The position numbers and the translations under genes are program-made. DNA of 64,000 bases, taken from NCBI GenBank assembly GCA_020740775.1, contig JAHEWK010000009.1:620001-684000 (forward strand), read 5' to 3'. The notes below the pieces were generated by a model, which made no database searches, was not told where the DNA came from, and was given only the letters and a program-made list of their open reading frames with translations. Shown piece by piece: positions 44,166 to 52,519 of the stretch. Positions within the stretch are counted from its first letter, which is position 1. Every line of letters starts with the position of its first letter. This stretch comes from Ilyonectria destructans. Lineage: Eukaryota; Ascomycota; Sordariomycetes; Hypocreales; Nectriaceae.

Positions 44166-44393
44166 GATCTTTTCTGATAACGATAATAATTATGACGGTT
44201 GAGAGGATTGAGGTGTCACGTTCAAGAGAGTCAACTGGTGTCCCAGGGTTCAACTTATAGTGATACCACCGCTGCAATTCAAACTTCCTTCCATTTTTAT
44301 CATCTCGATCAGGCAATTGATTCGGCAAGTCTATGAAACCGGATGAAGAAAACAGCAAAAAACTGACGTGTTTGAATGAAAAGGCATCGAGAG

Positions 44394-44517
44394 GCAGCTG
44401 GTAGCTAGTTTATTGACGATGGGACGAATCGGAATCAAGTAAGCCGGCACTAAGAAGCAAGTGGCGGCTAGTTGAATGAGTATGGGGCGAATTGGGACGA
44501 AGTAAGCCGGCACTAAT
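44394..44517. repeat. Two-copy imperfect tandem repeat, about 63 bp unit
   Basis: Each unit ends in aagtaagccggcactaa and contains ctagtt...gatggg(a/g)cgaat. Differences between copies are mostly A/G and C/T changes. Read on the minus strand, the copies give PAYFVPIRPI and PAYLIPIRPI. Confidence 0.75.
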
Positions 44518-44760
44518 GCGATTTACTTGCCATGGAGAAAATAATGTTTATCCGGCATTACCAATATTGTGTCATTTTGGTGGACGCGCAGTTGGGACTA
44601 AGCCTGTATCGTAGAAATCTGGTTTGTACGGAGTTCGGCATGGTGTTGCTGATTAGGATGCAGATCACCGGCCTTTGGATATCTGTTGGCGTGGCTTCAC
44701 GACAAATAGCGCAGTTCTTGATTATCATCACGGCTATCGGATCCCTACACCAAAACCCCA

Positions 44761-44868
44761 CCACTGCAGGTTGCGGGGAAGTCGTATTGGTCATTGTGGG
44801 TCGTATTGTGCAAGTCAATAGAATGAGATGTCACAGTTCAAGCAGCCAATCCACAATGCTTAGCAGTA
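44761..44868. repeat. Dispersed repeat, copy A
   Basis: About 105 bp shared with copy B at 52204-52313. Shared blocks include gcaggttgcggggaagt, tattgtgcaagtcaatag and cagttcaagcag. Copy A retains more G and C, so it is the less mutated copy. Confidence 0.85.
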
Positions 44869-45841
44869 GGTAGGTCAGCCATGCTATCAATTGTTAGGAT
44901 ACTCTTTAACCTGCGCGCTTTAGATTGGGGCCTAAATCTATAGCGCCGTTTGAGCGACGCCACGTCGAAACTCAGCTGAACTTGGTGGCTGCCGCTGAGC
45001 TTTTGGACGGGTACCTTATAGAGCTCGCAAACAGCAAGACCCGGGCGGTGTGACCATATTACGCAATGCAGACGCTAAGGCGACAAGCATTATGTCGGAT
45101 TCTTTTGGTATAAAGAGGAAGTTGATTTTCTTAGAAGATTCATCGGTGGTTGTTCCCGAGACCGGGGGTATTCGTTCCTCAAGGTACCTTGCGATGTAGT
45201 ATATCGAGATGGATGAGGGGCTTAGGTCCATTTGGGGAAGATCCTGTAAGCCACTACATGAAGTGTTGCATTACTTAGCCGCAGTTCAACGGAGCTGAGG
45301 ACTGCAGCAGCATTGCAGCAAGTGTTGGCGATACATCAGTTGGTCCGCAGGGATGACCAGCTATGACACGCTAAGAAGTAGACAAGTTTTATCATACAAC
45401 ACCCCGACACCATCCGACAACGGGGTTTTGATAACGATGGCTTGGAATGTGGCTAGTCTAAAGTACAGCAGAGATTTTACCACTATGGTTACTACGCTCT
45501 GCCGCTTAATTTAGTAAGTATGGGGTTCTCGCACCGCCAAGCAAACGGTTCCATGTTCCTATCGCTGAGGAGACAGGACGCCATCAAGGCGAACTCGAGC
45601 AAGCCTCGCAGGGGCGTCTCATGGAGTGACGGATATTGCGATAAAAACCGGATCTGACGGCATCCTAAAATGTAAGCCACCTTATAGTAGCGTCAATGTG
45701 GAGGGTAGCTGGCCGTAATAGTCCTGGTGACTTTAGATCTCAGCCGCGGCTGAAGTAACCATTCCCACCCATGAATACAGACTCTTTACACACATAAGAA
45801 TATCTGCACCCTCCATGTTGAGATGATCCATTTCATGAGAG

Positions 45842-48310
45842 TTGAACCTTTTTGAATCATCTATTCCCCTCATGGGTGTTGATATCCAGATTGAGGAGCA
45901 AATCCTCGTACAAGTTATCGCCGGAGCCGTGCAATCCAGGCTTGTGTCGACCTGCATAGCTCCCTTCCCGCCGTACTATGTCGACCATATCAATGTCCCC
46001 TCAACGACCCCGCCTACTATAACCTACGGTGACAATTTAGCGTTGATTCACGTCACTGTCGATGTTTTTGTCGTCCAGAGGGACGCTTTAGACTCGAATG
46101 TGAACGGAACCCCTCCAGAAGCTCTCGAGCCGTTCGGCCAAATACGAATCAGGCTGCAGCTCACATCTGATGGCACAAGTCTGCTATTCAGATACGATGA
46201 CAGCGACCCCGATCCCCAATTTGGGATCTTCGCTCGGCCAATTCGGGATGCACTTCAACAGGCCGTGGGAGACGTCACCGCCGACCTCTCTCCTCTCTTT
46301 TCGCAGCTTGGCATTGATACTCCGAAAACGCACGGCCTGCAGCAGATGGGGAACAGTCTGCTTCTGAGATTCGATTCAGACCCAGACACTGCAGCTGTGG
46401 ATCACTTGCAGCTAGGCCAAAGCTGGTGCATCTTCTTGGACGCGCCAACGATGCTGACGCTCACTGCGAAGAAGCTCGCTGGTCTTTACGACACCATGAA
46501 GGCAAACGGCATAGGAGCTACGCTGCCATACGAAGGTTGGGCACCTAGAAACAACCTGCCGCACGTAGATGTCAAAATTGGCATCGCGATACCCGTGGGC
46601 ATGGGATTCGCCATCACTGCAGCCTTTGTCATCGCGGTCGACTTTTCCTTCGCCTCGGATGTTCTTCCCCGAAAAGACGGCTCTGTCACTTTGCAGGAGC
46701 TTGTGAACTGGGATCTGAGAGACGTCAATGCAAACGACCTGCCGATTGCACTTCCACTCCCGTACGACATTTTTGCGCGACAGAAGATGATTGCCACGTT
46801 TGACCCTACAACGTTTGGAGGCACGCCCGTTGGGCCGACGGAGTTTATGTTACAACAGGATTTGACACCTCTCGGACTTGCTACTTCCGTCTTCGTTTAC
46901 AAGACTATTACTGCGGACCAGAACGGCATGATTGTGGGGGGAGTTGTGGACGACATTCCTGGCACTCTCACCTCTATCCTCGCCATCACTGTAGAGCCAT
47001 TCCCAGAGACTCGTTTCACGAAATACGTATGGTGCAGTAGTACAAATTCTGATCAACCACCTGCTCCAACCGGATATTCCGCTAGAGCAACCGTGTATTT
47101 GTCGGATGAAGGACAGATATGTAGTACGGAAGTACTCACTCCAGAATCTGCGAAGGACCAGATCAATCCGCTTTTGGACTCCTCATCTGGGGTTGTCACC
47201 CTCACTCTACCTCCTACGCTATCATCAATAGTCAACAGTGTCGGTCAAGAAGTAACGCTCCTCCTTCGCACCACCCGCGGTGTCCGCATCGTCAATCTCG
47301 GCCTACCGCCAGCGGCACAATATGACCGCTTAGGAAACCTGACGAATGGAGACACGAGGATAATGAACGACTGCGTCGGTCCTATAAATGTCGACCCCTG
47401 GGTCTTGCACTTTGGCACGTTCAATCCGGCGTGGGGCCCAGATCCGGTCCCCATCTGGGTCGACAACATAGACAAAGTGGCGGCTTTTCAAAGCTCGATG
47501 ATTACTCTGGCCGACGTCCAGGCTGGAGACGTCGTGACGTTGCATCAGCCTCTAGAAGGCGCCGTCTCAGTCGTTGCGCCTACAGTCAGTGGCCAGGTAA
47601 TTGTTCCCGCTGTCTTTGCCGTTCGATCTCGTGACGAAGGCGCTACGCTGCAAAAGATCAGTCGTGGGGCACTTGGCTCTGTAGCCGTTACTAGCAGACT
47701 TTTCCAAAGAGTAGCCATGCTCAAGAAGCCTGGGTCTACCTCTCATCGACTACTTGGAACCGCTCTGGGGGCCAAAATTGTCACTACGTTCAAAGATCGA
47801 GTTGAAACCACCTCTATTGATACGCTGGGTATGATCCACACGCACTCGGAATCAAGAGAAAAAGCCCAGGACCAGTGTCAAAAGTTTCAGGAGGATAATT
47901 CCATTGCGTCTCATGCTACGAATGACCATCTTCAGCAAAAAGTCGTTTCGACTTCCGCTACGACCTCTACCGCCGGCCGGTTCCACAACATTAACATCCC
48001 TGGCCTCGTCGCGGTACACTCTGTCCCAGGGTTCGAGAATTCCTCAACCTCAGTAGCCGAGCTGGACGATGGGACATATCGTGCCCTCCTGACCGACGGC
48101 ACCGGCAATACAAGGGTGACAGGTATCATTCCGCGCTGGCCTCGCTTGCCGCCCGTGTCTGGCGGCTGGGCGATCAGCTCTACAGTGGGGAATCGGGTTT
48201 CTGTATTTAGGGTGACAGAGCTGGAGACGAGGACCGAGACGGAGGGGAAGAGCTGTTGCAAGAAGTGTGCGGCTGCTGTGGGTTGGGCTGGGGTTGCATT
48301 AAGCTTGTAA
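45842..48310 (+). CDS. Large intronless protein of unknown function, 822 residues
   Basis: Uninterrupted ORF with normal coding composition; ATG 45842 or the in-frame ATG at 45872 (MGVDIQIEEQ) could be the start. I do not recognise a family. The protein has no signal peptide and no long repeat. The N-terminal 200 residues (IEEQILVQVIAGAVQSRLVST, ALIHVTVDVFVVQRDAL, GQIRIRLQLTSDG) alternate strand-like stretches typical of beta-rich or lipid-binding folds. A hydrophobic segment (GIAIPVGMGFAITAAFVIAVDF) lies at about 248-270. The middle has several APT/VTL-rich beta-like strands, and the C-terminus holds a Cys cluster (SCCKKCAAAVGW) and a hydrophobic end. Lack of introns in a 2.5 kb gene, unlike most neighbours, and the adjoining AT-rich repeat DNA allow horizontal acquisition as one explanation, without proof. 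Confidence 0.75.
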   Translation: MNLFESSIPLMGVDIQIEEQILVQVIAGAVQSRLVSTCIAPFPPYYVDHINVPSTTPPTITYGDNLALIHVTVDVFVVQRDALDSNVNGTPPEALEPFGQIRIRLQLTSDGTSLLFRYDDSDPDPQFGIFARPIRDALQQAVGDVTADLSPLFSQLGIDTPKTHGLQQMGNSLLLRFDSDPDTAAVDHLQLGQSWCIFLDAPTMLTLTAKKLAGLYDTMKANGIGATLPYEGWAPRNNLPHVDVKIGIAIPVGMGFAITAAFVIAVDFSFASDVLPRKDGSVTLQELVNWDLRDVNANDLPIALPLPYDIFARQKMIATFDPTTFGGTPVGPTEFMLQQDLTPLGLATSVFVYKTITADQNGMIVGGVVDDIPGTLTSILAITVEPFPETRFTKYVWCSSTNSDQPPAPTGYSARATVYLSDEGQICSTEVLTPESAKDQINPLLDSSSGVVTLTLPPTLSSIVNSVGQEVTLLLRTTRGVRIVNLGLPPAAQYDRLGNLTNGDTRIMNDCVGPINVDPWVLHFGTFNPAWGPDPVPIWVDNIDKVAAFQSSMITLADVQAGDVVTLHQPLEGAVSVVAPTVSGQVIVPAVFAVRSRDEGATLQKISRGALGSVAVTSRLFQRVAMLKKPGSTSHRLLGTALGAKIVTTFKDRVETTSIDTLGMIHTHSESREKAQDQCQKFQEDNSIASHATNDHLQQKVVSTSATTSTAGRFHNINIPGLVAVHSVPGFENSSTSVAELDDGTYRALLTDGTGNTRVTGIIPRWPRLPPVSGGWAISSTVGNRVSVFRVTELETRTETEGKSCCKKCAAAVGWAGVALSL

Positions 48311-50302
48311 TAATGCACTTAAGAAAGACGCTGCTGGACTTTAGTTTCTGGAATTATTAGGATAATAATATTTTATTATGTTTATTTTAGCTAATAATAG
48401 TATACACTCTTTAAGCTTAACTTTAAATTTATTATAAAGCATAGAGTATTATCGTCTATAGATCTTACTTAAAGTATATCGCTGGATCATCAAGTATGTA
48501 TATTTCTCGAAGCTTATTAAGACTATCCCTTGCCTGCAACAGCTTTTTATATTACAATCTAAATCCCAAACAAACAGTTACCCAAAGTAGAATACTTAAA
48601 GGGCGAAGTAGTTAGAAGATAACGCACACTCCCCAATTAATTCACCAATCATAACAGGACCGCTGACCAGACGGGACCGCTGGCTACGGGCCACTACCCT
48701 CAGTGGTCCATTATTTACACCCTCAGCATTTACTTAGTATTGTGGCAGATAAAAATCAACTCTACTCAAGTCGATATAGTCATCGACTGCTAAGATGTCG
48801 ATCCTTGTTTGGCTCGTCACATTCACTTTATACAAATATTAATCTAATGCAATTCACGCTGCTAGATTAGAACATGGAGGATGAAAGAAGTGAGAGACAT
48901 TAAAATAGAGATCGACAAATTAGGAAGCTGCATTCCGTAAGACGGGTGAATCCTTGATCCGATTTGATGAAGACAAGATGATCCCAGGAGCCCCTGTCCT
49001 GGTGGCCTGAGCTCTCCTGAACTTGGAGAATCTCCGTGAAAGGATTTCCCAGCAAAAAAAGGATCAGCCTTCCCTAAAGTGTATAGTTTCACCGGACTCA
49101 ACATTTCCCCTTGCTGACCGTGCATGAACTTAATACATAGTAAGCCTTGCATTTGATGTTACATTGTCTCAACTTGGAATGTGTCCACCTTCCTATTTTG
49201 TGGTGTGGGCAATCTCCCCGCAAAAGATCATCGGGGAATATCACCGAGGCATATTCCGCCGAGTTAAAACAACACTTAGAGCGACCCTAGCGTGCATGGG
49301 TCGGAACTTCATTACCACATTCGGACTACGATCAACGGACTCGGGAAAGGAAGAGCCTCCAGTAAAGGCATTCGTGGTAGCGACCGCGCGCTCGATTTCA
49401 TTGCCGTTAGTTTGACACTTCGGTTCCTCTTCCGTCTTTCAAACTGCCGTGCGTATCACACACTTTGTGGGTATCCCAACATACGTCGTTCTGGGGTTGC
49501 GGGTAATATTACTCCGTCCCCAGCCGTTCGGCCCATCCGGTCGTGTTAATTATTACCGGATACATGTTTTTAGGTCTCCGAATTCGGTATTCTGAGCGGC
49601 TTCATTTACTACGTAGTGGAGGAGTGAGGACAGAGTCCATAGCAAGTATGCCTTAGTTTCCTTATTTAGATTGACCAAATTGCGTATTATGAGAAGTACA
49701 CTAAAGAACACTCGATCGAGAAGGGGGTTTGTTTTCTTCGATGAGGCCTAGTCCGCCTTATCGCCTGTTGGAAGCATGCGGTTAGAAGGTAAAAAGACCC
49801 CCCCCCTCCCTTGCTCCTGAGATCGCCATCGAATCAACCAGCCTCGTTCCAGACTACAGCGACACCTAGCTTTCCGTCGAACCAAGGGCGATACATTCGA
49901 AGTAGGTATATACCGTGTCCTGGAAGACATGCCGTACCTCGAATCTACATCGCTACTGCTTGATTGGCCTCCTTATTATGGCAAATAGGTTGGAGGTAAC
50001 GAAGAGCGGGCCGACAACATAGGCAACTACGAGAAGATTGTCTGGAAAGCAACCTCCTTTCCGTCGACGTTTCTGCGATTAATTATTAGACAATCGGAAG
50101 GTATGGCATTGTCTATATATTCCTACTCCTTTGACTACTCCCATGTGATCCATTTCCCCTTTCATCTAAACCCCCTCGTTTCGCCTCTCCAATATTTGTA
50201 TTCTTCTCTACTGAGACTTATTTGCCTCTTCCTAGCATTTGCGAACATTGGTGTTACTCAATGCACTCCTTCTCGAAGATGACGCGACTACATCGAGGAC
50301 TT
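48311..50302. other. AT-rich then gene-poor intergenic region
   Basis: The first 250 bases (48340-48560) are strongly AT-rich, with TAATAATA and TTTATTA runs. The remainder has only short ORFs without motifs. No gene supported. Confidence 0.5.
48340..48560. other. AT-rich block
   Basis: Composition is far more A+T-rich and TpA-rich than the coding DNA on its left, as in RIP-mutated transposon remnants. No coding remnant is legible. Confidence 0.55.
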
Positions 50303-50623
50303 TTAGCCCGTGACCTTGTAGCTCTTGAAGGTTTTCTTCATAAACTGGTTCCCTTCCACCCCGTAGTATGCCGTGCCTTTGCAGTTGGTCTTGCTGTAAG
50401 CGGTGTATCCCTTTGCGTCCGGCCAGCCGCCGGTCTCGGGGTTGAAATGAATTTCAGTTGTAGGCCAGTTGTAATCAGAGCGAAGGTTGGTGCATTTGTT
50501 CTTTTCATGTCCGTTTGTGAGGACCTTCTTCGTTTGGGTGCCCTTGACGGCGAAGAAATCCAGTGTCCAGGCTTGCGCCACGGAAGCCATGATGGCGGTT
50601 GCGAGGATGGAGGAGACTTTCAT
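50303..50623 (-). CDS. Small secreted protein, 106 residues
   Basis: ATG 50623 gives MKVSSILATAIMASVAQAW, a clear signal peptide with a hydrophobic core and an A-Q-A cleavage-like site at about residue 16. The mature part is about 90 residues, basic and aromatic, with two cysteines (KNKC and TNCKG) that could form one disulfide. It also has W-P-T/D and Y-S-K motifs and a Lys-rich end. A longer frame from 50767 would mask the signal peptide and is not preferred. I do not recognise a named family. Size, secretion signal and isolation in repeat-rich DNA are features shared by effector candidates, but function is unknown. Confidence 0.75.
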   Translation of the reverse strand: MKVSSILATAIMASVAQAWTLDFFAVKGTQTKKVLTNGHEKNKCTNLRSDYNWPTTEIHFNPETGGWPDAKGYTAYSKTNCKGTAYYGVEGNQFMKKTFKSYKVTG

Positions 50624-51124
50624 GATGAGTTGCTGGGTGTTGGTGTTGACCTTCGAGGAGCGATGGTTATAGTTGAGGTTGACGAGTCCTCTTGCTTCTT
50701 TCAATGCGTTGAGCGGTCTCTTATAGTTATTCTGAGGGGGATGCTTTAGCAGGGTCAGTCTAGGCATCTCACATTTGCCCTAGACTCGCAAAAGTAAGAA
50801 GCTGACTGCCATAAGCTGGTTCTTCAACGGAGCTGTTAGTTGTTCCGTCTTACCACTTGTTTGAGGCATTTTTGAACTGGGTGAGCCGAATATCAGCTTT
50901 AGCGGCCATGCTAATTAAAATCAATTTTCTTGCCTAACGCAACGTGGCCGTCGTTGGCTCGTGAGGAGTTGTCCCCAACAGATCAGGGAAAGATCGTCTG
51001 TCTCGTCGCCACTAATCCATTTTTTCTCGGTCAGGGTTGACATAGTCTGGATCCCATCCAGTGAAAATCAGCACATCATTCGTCTGCTCTACACACCGCA
51101 AAAGCCCTGAAATTCCGGGGTTTC
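50624..51124. other. Intergenic region upstream of the small secreted protein
   Basis: About 500 bases, probable promoter; no gene or clear element beyond chance ORFs. Confidence 0.45.
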
Positions 51125-51535
51125 TCATCTCGGCATTCCCCTCTTTGTTAGGGTCAAGTGCCATGAACCCCGGAAGTCGAATCGTGCAGACACTGTTTGA
51201 GTTTCTGCCCCTAATGAGTTGATGCCACCAGCGTGAGTTGCCACGGAATGTCCGCTTCCCGAGCGAGAAGGAACTCGAGGCGTCCCCTGCCCATCATCCA
51301 GTCTCATGTTCCTGATCTGCAGTACCTGTTCTAATATTGAGCCTTGTCATAATTCCTCGAGTCGCTCGTTCTGGTCTCGAATCTGCCGATTGGTTCCGTC
51401 GAGTAGTTCTTTCTGTGACGCTTTGTCTTGCGCCAACCTCTCGAGTCTCGACTTCATGTCCTGCACTTTCCGGAACATATCACGACATCTTGCTCGCTCT
51501 AACTCGAGCTCCTGCCTTGTGATCTCCAAAATCAC
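51125..51535 (-). pseudogene. Coiled-coil protein remnant with an in-frame TGA
   Basis: One frame from about 51535 down reads a heptad-rich coiled coil (ILEITRQELELERARCRDMF, DMKSRLERLAQDKASQ, NRQIRDQNERLEEL), meets a TGA at about 51347-51349, and continues in the same frame (QGSILEQVLQIRNMRLDDG) to a Ser/Gly-rich tail and a second stop at 51125. Continuity across the stop suggests a formerly longer protein. No domain identity is claimed, and no ATG is seen at the start. Confidence 0.4.
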
Positions 51536-51829
51536 GTCCTCGCCGACTCATGTTCCCATGGGACGGCGCCAAGTAATCTGGCCAGCGAAACACAAATAAG
51601 CTGCCCCAACCGCTGAACAAATCCTATCAAGTGATTAGGGGCCCAAAGGTCGGATCCAGTCTGCGTAGACGAAGTAGCAATGGTAGCCCGGGGAAGTTGC
51701 TGGATCATCAAGCCCCTGTGGGAGTAAGCCAACAACACACACTCAGTACTCCCTTGCGCTAGTCTTCGAAACCCATTATCCCATGGCGTCTGTTGCAACT
51801 TAAGGTCTTTAGAGATATACTATTTCTGA

Positions 51830-52100
51830 AGCAAAAAAGAAAACCCAAATACTATTTCTAAAACTTTAAGCTTTAGTATTTAGATAGTTAAGTAGGCATC
51901 TCTTAAGAGTAAAGGTTTATCTGTTCAGCTATTATTGCTTTTTAATATTCTTTATTTGATAAAGTAAAGTATGCAAGATTTTAAATAAAATTCTATTGTT
52001 TTATATTAATTAGTAAATTGATTAAAAATAACAGTTCTACAATAATTAAAGAGTATTCATTACGTTTGAACTAGACAGTAATTAAATATTTAATCTCCGA
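51830..52100. other. AT-rich block
   Basis: Dense TpA and A/T runs (tagtatttagatagttaag, tttatattaattag) with almost no G+C, resembling a RIP-mutated repeat. No coding trace. Confidence 0.55.
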
Positions 52101-52203
52101 GGTCATTTCGTCCATAATATTGCCTATGTAGCATGGGCTTCTTTGCCAGAGCCTTGACTCTTTGTATGATTTTGTTGAAACAGGTGTAATTATTATTATA
52201 ACA

Positions 52204-52313
52204 CCACTATCGCAGGTTGCGGGGAAGTTATATTACTCATTGTAGGTTATATTGTGCAAGTCAATAGGCTGAGATATCGCAGTTCAAGCAGACAATCCAC
52301 AATACTTAGCAGC
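52204..52313. repeat. Dispersed repeat, copy B (more A+T-rich)
   Basis: Second copy of the element at 44761-44868, same orientation. Where the two differ, copy B mostly has T for C or A for G, for example gttatatt against gtcgtatt and gtaggttata against gtgggtcgta. Confidence 0.85.
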
Positions 52314-52519
52314 AGCTATATTGATGATAGTAACGTACCCTGCTCCCATCATATGCGTATGTGGCCTTGCACGAGGTATCGTAGACCGTCAGTGTTCTTG
52401 ATTTTGCTTTAGTTTTTTATTACCTTGGTATCAGAGGTTTCAAGTTGCACCACCCATTGTACGATTGGCAAGAAGTAAAAAGTAAAGGTGCATGTCTTGG
52501 ATACACAATCGCCGAAGTC

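Larger units (their letters stand above)
44166..45841. other. Repeat-bearing intergenic region
   Basis: About 1.7 kb without a supportable gene. It contains a two-copy tandem repeat (44394-44517) and one copy of a dispersed repeat (44761-44868), both given separately. The short frames here mostly derive from those repeats. Likely a transposon graveyard. Confidence 0.5.
51536..52519. other. AT-rich and repeat-bearing intergenic region
   Basis: Contains an AT-rich block (51830-52100) and dispersed repeat copy B (52204-52313). No gene supported. Confidence 0.5.
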
